DNA of 64,000 nt from Blautia pseudococcoides (lineage in GTDB: Bacteria > Bacillota > Clostridia > Lachnospirales > Lachnospiraceae). Positions 6,921-15,267 of this stretch are shown here, in pieces. The stretch covers positions 62,001-126,000 of the forward strand of contig NZ_CP015405.2 of NCBI RefSeq assembly GCF_001689125.2, given 5' to 3'. The notes beneath the pieces were generated by a model. That model was not told the origin of the DNA. It searched no databases and saw only the letters and a list, made by a program, of their open reading frames with translations. The first letter of the stretch is position 1, and each line of letters starts with the position of its first letter. Made by a program: the position numbers and the translations under genes.

Positions 6921-8972
6921 ATGGGAGGAGAGGAAAGGCCAAGTCCCCGGGAACTGCTTGAAAAGATCCGGGTGGAGGAGGAAATGGCGCGGAAAAAGGA
7001 GCTGGGGCAGCTCAAAATATTTCTGGGATATGCAGCCGGCACAGGGAAGACATATGCCATGCTGCAGGCCGCAGGGGAGCTGGAAAAGCAGAATATAGAT
7101 GTAGTTGCCGGATATGTGGAGCCCCATGCGCGGCCGGAAACCACGGCATTGCTGGAGGGTCTGGAGCAGCTTCCATTTTTGATGGTGGATTATAAGGGGG
7201 TAAAAATACGGGAATTTGATCTGGATGCTGCCCTGAAGCGTCATCCGAAAGTGATCCTGGTGGACGAACTGGCGCACACCAATATCCAGGGCTGCCGACA
7301 CAGTAAACGGTACCAGGATATTGAGGAACTGCTGGAACACGGAATCAATGTGTACACCACCGTCAATATCCAGCACTTGGAGAGTCTCAATGACAATGTG
7401 GCGAGTATCACTTCCATTATGGTCAGGGAAACCATACCTGACCGTGTGTTTGACCGGGCCAGCCAGGTGAAGCTTGTGGATATCGAGCCGGAAGAGCTGA
7501 TCGAGCGCATGAAGGAAGGGAAAATCTATCAGGGGGTACAGGCACAGAGGGCTCTTCAGAATTTTTTTACCAGAGATAAGCTGACCGCCCTTCGGGAGAT
7601 TGCCCTGCGCCGTATGGCTGACCGTGTGAACCATCTGGCGGAGGAGGAGAAAAAAATCTTTGGCGCAGGAGAATACTCTACCGGTGAGCATGTTCTCACC
7701 TGCATTTCGCCCGCACCTTCCAACGCAAAGGTGATCCGCACAGCAGCCCGTCTGGCCTATGCGTTTCATGCGGAATTCACTGCGCTGTATGTGGAAACCA
7801 GATATCTGCAGAATGCTGATGAAAAGGTGAAAAAACGAAGGGACGAAAATATGCGGCTTGCCAGAAGCCTGGGGGCAAAGGTTGCCACAGTGAACGGAGA
7901 GGATGTGTCCAGGCAGATCGCGGAATACGCAAAGGTCAGCAATGTGACAAAAATCGTTATGGGCAGAACGGCTCACCGGATTTTGTTTGGGCAGACAAGA
8001 AAAACCTTGGTTGAGAGCCTGAATCAATATGCCCCCAATCTCGATGTGTATGTCATACCTGATCTGCAGAGCGGTATCGGTCAGCGGCCCTATACCATAA
8101 TAAAAGCCGGGAAATTTCTGCAGGGTATGAAAGGAACCGATTTCTGGATCATGCTGGGCATGATGGCAGTCAGCACAACGGGCGGTTCACTGCTGGCACA
8201 TTTTCAGATGACAGAAGCCAATATTATCATGGCATACCTGCTGGGGGTGATGCTGACTGCAATCTTTACCCAGGGGTATGTGTGTTCTGTTCTGGCATCC
8301 CTCCTCAGTGTGATATTGTTCAACTATTTCTTTACCGTGCCGGTCCACAGCCTTCAGGCATATGACGCAAGTTATCCGGTGACATTTGCCATGATGTTCA
8401 CAGTCAGCCTACTCACATCCTGGAATATGTCAAAGATACAAAAGCAGAATGAGGAAAATGCCAAGCGGGCTTACCGAACGGAAATTCTGCTGGTGAACAG
8501 CAAAAAACTCAGGCGTGCCAAATCCAGACAGCAGGTCAGCGATGATTTGGCTGTCCAGATACAAAAGCTGATGCAGTTTACAGTGATCATATATATGAAG
8601 AAAGATGGTGTGATACAGATGCCTTCCATATATCTGCGCGGCGGAATTGAGAATGGCGGGGAGGAAAGCCTGAGGGCAGACTATACCTCCCGGGCAGAGC
8701 AGGCGGTGGTCAAGTGGGTGTTTGAAAACGGCCACAGAGCCGGATGTACCACCCATACCCTTCCAAATGCCAAGGCTATTTATCTTCCCGTCATGGAGGA
8801 TGATAAGGTTTCTGCCGTGGTGGGCATGGTGCTGGAAGAGCGGAGGGAAATCGCCGTATTTGAATACAATCTCATATCTGCTATGCTGGATGAGGCCGCG
8901 CTTGTGCTGGAGCGGATCCAGAAGATGGAGGATTTGACCAAATCCATATCTGAACACACACTTCACCACTGA
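6921..8972 (+). CDS. kdpD: KdpD-like sensor lacking the histidine kinase domains
   Basis: The 683-residue protein has the KdpD N-terminal domain with a Walker A GYAAGTGKT (~residue 38) and VDELAHTN (~110), a universal-stress-like domain (~235-365), four membrane helices of the DUF4118 type (~395-500) and a GAF-like region (~530-670). It then stops. Classical KdpD continues with HisKA and HATPase domains, for ~890 residues in E. coli; none is present here and no kdpE follows. The end is clean, with an ordinary stop and no kinase remnant before the next gene at 9056. It probably acts as a K+ or c-di-AMP-sensing accessory of the pump, not as a kinase (inference). AAGGAG precedes ATG 6921. Confidence 0.88.
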   Translation: MGGEERPSPRELLEKIRVEEEMARKKELGQLKIFLGYAAGTGKTYAMLQAAGELEKQNIDVVAGYVEPHARPETTALLEGLEQLPFLMVDYKGVKIREFDLDAALKRHPKVILVDELAHTNIQGCRHSKRYQDIEELLEHGINVYTTVNIQHLESLNDNVASITSIMVRETIPDRVFDRASQVKLVDIEPEELIERMKEGKIYQGVQAQRALQNFFTRDKLTALREIALRRMADRVNHLAEEEKKIFGAGEYSTGEHVLTCISPAPSNAKVIRTAARLAYAFHAEFTALYVETRYLQNADEKVKKRRDENMRLARSLGAKVATVNGEDVSRQIAEYAKVSNVTKIVMGRTAHRILFGQTRKTLVESLNQYAPNLDVYVIPDLQSGIGQRPYTIIKAGKFLQGMKGTDFWIMLGMMAVSTTGGSLLAHFQMTEANIIMAYLLGVMLTAIFTQGYVCSVLASLLSVILFNYFFTVPVHSLQAYDASYPVTFAMMFTVSLLTSWNMSKIQKQNEENAKRAYRTEILLVNSKKLRRAKSRQQVSDDLAVQIQKLMQFTVIIYMKKDGVIQMPSIYLRGGIENGGEESLRADYTSRAEQAVVKWVFENGHRAGCTTHTLPNAKAIYLPVMEDDKVSAVVGMVLEERREIAVFEYNLISAMLDEAALVLERIQKMEDLTKSISEHTLHH

Positions 8973-9055
8973 GAATGAAAGATTCTACTGTCAGTCGATG
9001 GCAAAATCAGGCATTTTAAGATAAGCTTTTCATAAGAGAGCAGGAGGCTGATAAT

Positions 9056-9823
9056 ATGTTTGAGATTGATAAAGAGCGATTTGGAGCATTTCTCTTAGAA
9101 TTGCGGAAAGAAAAGGGGTATACCCAGAAACAGCTTGCCGAGAAAGTATTTGTTTCTGATAAAGCGGTCAGCAAGTGGGAGCGGGGACTGAGTCTTCCGG
9201 ACATTACCCTTCTCGGCCCGCTGGCAGAGATCCTTGACGTGACCGTTACGGAATTATTGGAGGCCCGCCGCATCAGTGAGGAAAAAACCATGACAAAGCT
9301 GGAGGTTGATGATCTGGTGTCAGGTTCCATTCATTTATCTGTGGAGGAGCAGGAAGAAAAAAGGGTAAGACAGAGAAAACGCATGATTTGTTTTCTCCTC
9401 TGCACAGCGGCTGCGGCCTTGGAGACATGGGGTTTGATGAGCACAGGTGGTGGAAAAGAGATATTTTCTACAGAATTTTTTACCATTGAGGGGATGTGTC
9501 TATTGTTCGGAGCATGGTTTTTATTATTTGCAAGGGAGACACTCCCGTCTTTTTATGATGAGAATAAGATCAATTATTACAGTCAGGGTCCGTTTCGGAT
9601 ACATATTGCAGGGGTGCATTTTAATAACAAAAACTGGCTTCATGTATTGAGGGCGGGCAGAATCGTCATGATGGGAATTGTGGTTTTCAATCCCTTATTC
9701 AGCTTTCTGCTGTTAAAAATCCTGGGGACAGCATGGTGGGAGAGATACGGGGGATATGTCAGCCTGGCAGTGATACTGTGTACCTTTATCCCCATTGTTG
9801 CGGCGGCAAAGAAAAATGAATAA
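9056..9823 (+). CDS. XRE-family regulator with C-terminal membrane helices
   Basis: Residues ~8-70 form a Cro/C1-type helix-turn-helix (YTQKQLAEKVFVSDKAVSKWERGLSLPD). A linker leads to about four hydrophobic helices (~105-125, 140-158, 205-225, 233-250), with a short soluble piece between the second pair. Such fusions of a DNA-binding domain to an integral membrane domain are common in Firmicutes and are thought to couple membrane or transport status to transcription; the signal here is unknown. AGCAGGAGG precedes the ATG. It lies just after the kdp operon, with its own start. Confidence 0.75.
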   Translation: MFEIDKERFGAFLLELRKEKGYTQKQLAEKVFVSDKAVSKWERGLSLPDITLLGPLAEILDVTVTELLEARRISEEKTMTKLEVDDLVSGSIHLSVEEQEEKRVRQRKRMICFLLCTAAAALETWGLMSTGGGKEIFSTEFFTIEGMCLLFGAWFLLFARETLPSFYDENKINYYSQGPFRIHIAGVHFNNKNWLHVLRAGRIVMMGIVVFNPLFSFLLLKILGTAWWERYGGYVSLAVILCTFIPIVAAAKKNE

Positions 9824-9840
9824 GAAAGATTCAAGGACAG

Positions 9841-9878
9841 AGGATCTCCAGGGACTTTTCCGGGGGATTCTTTTGTTA
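9841..9878 (+). terminator. Probable terminator after the XRE membrane regulator
   Basis: An imperfect hairpin (GGATCTCCAGG against CCGGGGGATTC) is followed by TTTTG. The rest of 9824-10165 is intergenic and holds the BREX operator and promoter listed separately; nothing else is seen. Confidence 0.4.
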
Positions 9879-10047
9879 TGACGAATAAGGGATAACTACA
9901 GATTTCCCATAAACCTGAATCATATGGTGTTTTCATGTATTGAGTGCGATGTACAGAGATTGTGGGAGGAGGCAGCATAAAATAGAATATCGAATATAAC
10001 ATAGCAGGTTGGTTTTCATTGCGAAGGTCGTCCGGCTATTTTTGTAC

Positions 10048-10074
10048 CAAAATTTCCGAGAACTCGAAAATTTG
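10048..10074. promoter_or_regulatory. Inverted repeat upstream of the BREX promoter
   Basis: TTTCCGAG-AA-CTCGAAAA (10053-10070), with flanks CAAAA and TTTG extending the symmetry, ends three bases before the -35 box at 10077. It is a candidate binding site for the 72-residue XRE protein that opens the operon. Confidence 0.5.
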
Positions 10075-10076
10075 TA

Positions 10077-10105
10077 TTGTTACTTAGCTGATTCTGCGGT
10101 ATGAT
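10077..10105 (+). promoter_or_regulatory. Promoter of the BREX operon
   Basis: TTGTTA (10077-10082), 17-bp spacer and TATGAT (10100-10105), about 60 bases upstream of the XRE start codon. Confidence 0.6.
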
Positions 10106-10165
10106 AAGACATGCATGGTAAATAAGAATAAAAGAAAAATACATAAGTAAAACGAGGGTGAAAAT

Positions 10166-10384
10166 ATGTATGTGTCCTATGATAAATTATGGAAATTACT
10201 GATAGATAAAAAGATGAATAAAGGAGAACTGGCAAAGACTGCCAAGATCAGCACAAGCACTATAGCGAAGATGAGCAAAAGTGAGCTTGTGGCTATGACA
10301 GTTCTGATAAAAATCTGTCTGGCATTGCAGTGTGATATCGGAGACATTGTCAGTATTGTTAATAATAAGCAGGAAGACCTGTAG
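10166..10384 (+). CDS. Small XRE-type regulator, first gene of the BREX operon
   Basis: The 72-residue protein is essentially one helix-turn-helix domain (KGELAKTAKISTSTIAKMSKSE), the compact Cro/C1 type. Its start follows AACGAGGGTG. It begins the operon and ends 20 bases before brxA, so it is the likely repressor of the cluster, plausibly acting at the inverted repeat at 10048-10074 (inference). It differs from the larger WYL-type BrxR regulators described for some BREX loci. Confidence 0.75.
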   Translation: MYVSYDKLWKLLIDKKMNKGELAKTAKISTSTIAKMSKSELVAMTVLIKICLALQCDIGDIVSIVNNKQEDL

Positions 10385-10404
10385 AAGCCGGAGAGGTGTA
10401 GAGT

Positions 10405-11025
10405 ATGATAGAAGTGAATATTTTGAAAGAACCATATTACTGCCGAACAAAAGATTTATTATGGTCACGTGAAACCAGACAGATGTTTGAATTGCTGGTC
10501 AATGAAAAAAAAACAATTGCTGAATTCAAAGAATTGGCTGAAAAAGAGAATATCTTTAATGCAGCATCTGTGAATCGGGCTGGTAATATTTGGACAGCAT
10601 TGGCAAGAAGAAATGCTGCTGTGGAGGATGAATTTAGAATTGTATATTTAGATTCATCCTCAGAGATGCAGAAATTGATGAGTATTGTTTTGATCATGTT
10701 GACAGATCGAACATTTTATGAATTTATGGATAATATTTTTAAGGAAAAGCTGATAATAGGAGATTTGCACATTTCGGATGCAGATGTGATTGGTTTTATC
10801 CACGATATTCAAACAAGGGATGAGAGGGCTGCAAAATGGACAGACGGTGGGATTAAAAAACTGCGCAGTCAATATCTTATGATTTTAAGGGATGCAGAGT
10901 TAATACCAAAAGAATTGAAGAATCGAAATATTATAAGGCCAATTCTGTCCCCGGAGGTTACAGATTACTTAAATGAAAATGGCATGGATAGAATTCGGGG
11001 AATACTGGTGGGAGAAAGAGTATGA
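10405..11025 (+). CDS. brxA: BREX protein BrxA (DUF1819)
   Basis: BREX type 1 loci begin with BrxA, a small DNA-binding helical protein of about 200 residues. The 206-residue product fits in length and position, and in its segments LWSRETRQMFELL near the start, RTFYEFMDNIF in the middle and LSPEVTDYLNENGMDRIRGIL near the end. GAGAGGTG precedes the ATG. Its stop overlaps the brxB start by four bases (ATGA). It is assigned by order brxA-brxB-brxC-pglX-pglZ as well as sequence character. Confidence 0.85.
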   Translation: MIEVNILKEPYYCRTKDLLWSRETRQMFELLVNEKKTIAEFKELAEKENIFNAASVNRAGNIWTALARRNAAVEDEFRIVYLDSSSEMQKLMSIVLIMLTDRTFYEFMDNIFKEKLIIGDLHISDADVIGFIHDIQTRDERAAKWTDGGIKKLRSQYLMILRDAELIPKELKNRNIIRPILSPEVTDYLNENGMDRIRGILVGERV

Positions 11026-11603
11026 AGACAATAGAAAAGCGTTTAGATATTCTGGAGGAAAAGATGCGCGCGGAATCTTTCCGAACCAATAAAGGTCTTG
11101 GTAATGAAGTGGGATATTATGTTTTTGATTATGAGGCATATCAGGAACTCACAGTCAGGGAACGGATCAAACAATTGGAAAATACAAATACCGAATTAAA
11201 GTTTGGCTATCAGCTTATCATATATGACCTGTATGAACTTATTCTAAAACTTTTGGAAGAAGAGGATGCACTAGAGGATTTAAAGGAATTGGAAGAAGAG
11301 GAAGGAACGGAATATGTTTTCGGATGTATAGGTGATATTTTGAAATTTGATGACAAAGACAGCCTGATCGTAAATTATATTTTAGAACATACACCAGCGG
11401 ATAGCGTTGTATTTTTGACAGGTGTGGGGAAATGCTTCCCGATTCTTAGGTCACACAAGATATTGAATAATCTGCATCAGGTAATGGATCATTGTCCTGT
11501 GATTCTATTCTATCCGGGAAAATACAATGGTGATTCACTGAATGTATTTGGAGAATTAAAGGAAGACAATTATTATAGAGCATTTCCGTTAGTGGAAAGA
11601 TAA
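11022..11603 (+). CDS. brxB: BREX protein BrxB (DUF1788)
   Basis: BrxB is a conserved small BREX component required for defence in characterised type 1 systems. The 193-residue product shows the DUF1788 features: an N-terminal KRLDILEEKM, NEVGYYVFDY, a central Glu-rich helix, and a C-terminal VFLTGVGKCFPILRSHKILNNL followed by PVILFYPGKY. It overlaps brxA by four bases, and 20 bases separate it from brxC, indicating translational coupling in one operon. Confidence 0.88.
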   Translation: MKTIEKRLDILEEKMRAESFRTNKGLGNEVGYYVFDYEAYQELTVRERIKQLENTNTELKFGYQLIIYDLYELILKLLEEEDALEDLKELEEEEGTEYVFGCIGDILKFDDKDSLIVNYILEHTPADSVVFLTGVGKCFPILRSHKILNNLHQVMDHCPVILFYPGKYNGDSLNVFGELKEDNYYRAFPLVER

Positions 11604-11623
11604 GTACGGGAGGATAAAGAAAA

Positions 11624-14600
11624 ATGAAGATTCGTGATATGTTTCAGAAGGACATTGACCGACCGATTACAGGAGTCATAAAAGTAGGTCAGATAGAAGA
11701 ATATAATAAAAAGCAGGAATTAGAGGAGTATGTGGTTACAAGAGAGTTGACAAAGCATTTCAGAGAATTTTTCGATCATTATACAAGAAGTATTCAAAAC
11801 CCAACGGATGAGATGGGAGTGTGGATTTCTGGCTTCTTTGGAAGTGGTAAATCACATTTCTTGAAAATATTGTCCTATGATTTAGATAATGCCGTGATAG
11901 CAGGAAAACATGCCTGGGAATATTTGAAAGAAAATAATCAGTCATTACAATCTGATCCCATGCTGCTTGCAAATATGGAACTGGCAGCTCAGACACCAAC
12001 AGAAGCAATTTTATTTAATGTGGATTCTAAAAGTACAGCCTCTGCCAAATCAGACAGTAATGCCATTGTCATGGTATTCAATCGGGTCTTCAATGAAAAA
12101 CTTGGATACATTGGTTCCATACCGGCTCTTGCAGACTTGGAAAGAGAATTAGATGAAGAGGGAAAATATCAGGAGTTTCAGGATACCTTTTTAAAGGTAA
12201 CCGGGAAGGCTTGGCTGGAAACCAGACACAAATTTAAAATCATGCGTGGCAGGGTAGAAAAGACGCTTGTGGAAATGGGCTATATGTCGGCAGAAGATGC
12301 AGGTCTGTGGGTAAAGGAATCTTCCACACAGGGTTATCAGATCGCCATAGAAGATTTTGCTGAGCGCGTAAAATCATATGTGGAACGTACTGGAAAAAGA
12401 GTCGTATTTCTTGTAGATGAAATTGGACAGTTTATCAGTCAGGATTCACAGTTAATGCTAAACCTGCAGACGATCACAGAGGAATTAGGTGTTCGCTGTA
12501 AGGGTAAAGTGTGGGTGATCGTGACTGCACAGGAAGATATTGATTCTATGACAGAGAATATGCAGGAACGTTCCAATGATTTTTCCAAGATACAGGGACG
12601 TTTTAAAACCAGACTTTCTCTGTCCTCCGTCAATGCGGATGAAGTGATCAGAGAAAGAATTCTGAAAAAGAATGACACAGGAAAAAGTACATTAAAAGCC
12701 CTATACGAGACACAGGAGACAACGATTCAAAATGTGGTTGATTTCAAAGGGGCTGCCATTGAAATGAAAAAAATAAAAAATGCGGAGGAGTTTGCCAATG
12801 TGTATCCATTTCTTCCATATCAGTTTAATCTTTTGGCAGATGTACTGAATGCCATTCGTTTGAACAGTTCCACAGGCAAACATTTATCGGAAGGCGAGCG
12901 CTCCATGCTTGGCGCATATCAGAAAGCGGCTATTTTTGTTATGGAACAGGAAGAAGGCGTATTAGTGCCATTCTACCGTTTCTATGATGATCTGATCAAG
13001 TTTCTGGATCATACCCATGCAGGTGTTATACAAAGAGCTTATGATAATGAGAGACTGAATCCAATGCATGATGAGGATTGTTTTACCATCAATGTTTTAA
13101 AGACGTTATTCCTTCTGAAATATGTCAATGGCGTGGATCTGACTGTGGGAAATATTGTGAGCCTGATGATTACAAACATTCATGATGACCGAACAAAACT
13201 CCGAAGAGAGGTAGAGGAATCTTTGCAGCTTCTTACCAGAAACCTGCTGGTATCACAGATCCAGGATACCTATGAGTTCCTGACGGATGAGGAGCAGGAC
13301 ATTAACCGTGCCATCAGAGATCGTAATGTGTCAAGCAATGATGTGATCAGAGCAGTAGCAAGGACAACCTTTGATTCTATTTATAATAATTCCAGATACC
13401 GTGTGCCAAAATTCAATGGGAGATACACGTTTGCATTTAACCAAACCGTGGACACGGTACCATTTAAGAATAACCAGAGTAATGAAATCGGGCTTCGTTT
13501 GATTACTCCAAGGTACGTGAGTGCAGAAGGGAGTTTGGATGATACTTCGCTTAGCATGATGTCAGCCAGAAATCGTGAGGTTATTTTGAAACTGCCCATG
13601 GATCATGTTGATTATTATAATGAACTGCTCAATGCCTTAAAAATTGACGATTACATACGCAATGTGGCTGATCCCCAAAAAGGAAAATCAACTGCAATTC
13701 GAGCTACTAAAATGCAGGAATCCGGCAAGAGCAAAGATGCAGCGGTAAAATCCTTGAAAGAAGCCATAGGAAAGGCAGAAGTTTTCATTAACGGACAAAA
13801 GATTACAGATATCACTACCCGTGAAGCATCTGCAAAAATTGGAGCCACCCTTGAAAAACTGATAGAAAATATTTATTACAAGCTGACATACATTGACAGC
13901 CCAAAGGATGATGGAGATATTAAAGCACTTTTTGTAAAAAGCCAGCAGGTGGCTTTGTCTCTGGATGGGGCAAAGGAACCAAACAGCAATGCAGTCCGGG
14001 AAGTGAAAGAGTATATCCGACTGACCTCTTCTTCCTATAGCAGTATTTCTATGAAAAGCTTGATGGATCATTTTACGATCGCACCATATGGTTATGTGGA
14101 GGCGGATGTGAAATGGCTGGTGGCTAAAGCATTCAAAGATGGGGCAGCATCTGCAACAGTAGATAAAGATCCAATTACGCTGTTTAATAGAAAACCAGAG
14201 GAGCTGGGAATGTATTTCACTACACGGAAATACGAAGAAAAACTTCTTTTCCGTGCGAAAGAAAACATTGATGCTGCTAAAATCAAAGCCTGTAAAGATG
14301 TGATCAAGGCATTTTTCAATCGCACAGAGACAGACAATGATGTAGATAAGATTATGGAATCCTTTAAGGAGCATGCAAAAGACACAATTAATGAATGCAA
14401 TGTGATGCTGAAAGAGAATTTACAGGTAAAAGAGTACCCAGGCAGTGAGGTCTTACAAAAAACAGCGAAGATGTTGACGGAGATTTCAGTAATCGATGAT
14501 ACAACTATTTTTTATAAAAAGATAGCAGAAGAAAAAGGAGACTTGATTGATTTAGCCGATGATCTGTCACCAGTGAGAACTTTCTACACCAGTGGTACGC

Positions 14601-15253
14601 AGCAGAAAATTTTTAACGAAAATGGACTTAGAGCCATTCGTTTCTTTGATAACAGCAAGGAACATATCAACAGTGAGAAATTGGATACAGTCATGGAAAA
14701 TATTAAAAAGATCGTATATCATAAGACGCCTTACCATTTGATAAAAAATCTTCCGGCCTTGTATCAGTCTTTCATGGAAATTTATGGGAAAGTGCTGGAT
14801 GAAAAACTGGCACCTGTGTTAGAAGTTATCGAACAGGATAAGAAGAATGTATTAAATTATATCAACGGTCAGTTTTATGAGGATAAATATAAGGCAGAAG
14901 TGATCCAGGCATTTGAGGAACTTATAAAGCGTGCATCAACGCAAAATGATATTTCCAATATGCTTGGTTTTAAAGATAAGGCGGATAGCTTGTGTAAAAC
15001 TTATCTGGATAAATTTGCAAATATGGCGGCGCCTTCACTGCCGGATACATCGTCGGCAGGCGGGGAGGTAAAAACGCCTGCGGATATGACGAAACCAGCG
15101 CCAAAACGTATTAAAAACATAATGGCTCGTGATATTACTTCGGATACCTGGGTGATAACCAGCGAAAAGGATCTGGATGATTATCTGGTAAAGGTAAGAA
15201 AACAGATTAAGGATGAATTGGATAAAAACGATGTTGTGAAATTGCAGTTCTAG
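11624..15253 (+). CDS. brxC: BREX ATPase BrxC
   Basis: BrxC is the large P-loop ATPase of BREX. The 1209-residue protein opens with MKIRDMFQKDIDRPI, typical for the family, and has a Walker A GFFGSGKSH at residues 70-78 and a Walker B-like VVFLVDEIGQF near 265. The rest is long and mainly helical, with a Pro-rich linker near 1145. GGGAGG precedes ATG 11624. The next gene, pglX, starts 15 bases after its stop. Length (about 1,200 residues) matches type 1 BrxC. Confidence 0.93.
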   Translation: MKIRDMFQKDIDRPITGVIKVGQIEEYNKKQELEEYVVTRELTKHFREFFDHYTRSIQNPTDEMGVWISGFFGSGKSHFLKILSYDLDNAVIAGKHAWEYLKENNQSLQSDPMLLANMELAAQTPTEAILFNVDSKSTASAKSDSNAIVMVFNRVFNEKLGYIGSIPALADLERELDEEGKYQEFQDTFLKVTGKAWLETRHKFKIMRGRVEKTLVEMGYMSAEDAGLWVKESSTQGYQIAIEDFAERVKSYVERTGKRVVFLVDEIGQFISQDSQLMLNLQTITEELGVRCKGKVWVIVTAQEDIDSMTENMQERSNDFSKIQGRFKTRLSLSSVNADEVIRERILKKNDTGKSTLKALYETQETTIQNVVDFKGAAIEMKKIKNAEEFANVYPFLPYQFNLLADVLNAIRLNSSTGKHLSEGERSMLGAYQKAAIFVMEQEEGVLVPFYRFYDDLIKFLDHTHAGVIQRAYDNERLNPMHDEDCFTINVLKTLFLLKYVNGVDLTVGNIVSLMITNIHDDRTKLRREVEESLQLLTRNLLVSQIQDTYEFLTDEEQDINRAIRDRNVSSNDVIRAVARTTFDSIYNNSRYRVPKFNGRYTFAFNQTVDTVPFKNNQSNEIGLRLITPRYVSAEGSLDDTSLSMMSARNREVILKLPMDHVDYYNELLNALKIDDYIRNVADPQKGKSTAIRATKMQESGKSKDAAVKSLKEAIGKAEVFINGQKITDITTREASAKIGATLEKLIENIYYKLTYIDSPKDDGDIKALFVKSQQVALSLDGAKEPNSNAVREVKEYIRLTSSSYSSISMKSLMDHFTIAPYGYVEADVKWLVAKAFKDGAASATVDKDPITLFNRKPEELGMYFTTRKYEEKLLFRAKENIDAAKIKACKDVIKAFFNRTETDNDVDKIMESFKEHAKDTINECNVMLKENLQVKEYPGSEVLQKTAKMLTEISVIDDTTIFYKKIAEEKGDLIDLADDLSPVRTFYTSGTQQKIFNENGLRAIRFFDNSKEHINSEKLDTVMENIKKIVYHKTPYHLIKNLPALYQSFMEIYGKVLDEKLAPVLEVIEQDKKNVLNYINGQFYEDKYKAEVIQAFEELIKRASTQNDISNMLGFKDKADSLCKTYLDKFANMAAPSLPDTSSAGGEVKTPADMTKPAPKRIKNIMARDITSDTWVITSEKDLDDYLVKVRKQIKDELDKNDVVKLQF

Positions 15254-15267
15254 AGGGATGGAATACG

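Noticed and set aside
6762-8027. 421-codon minus-strand frame across kdpC and kdpD
   Set aside because: It overlaps two well-supported genes; the His/Leu/Phe-rich product is typical of antisense frames.
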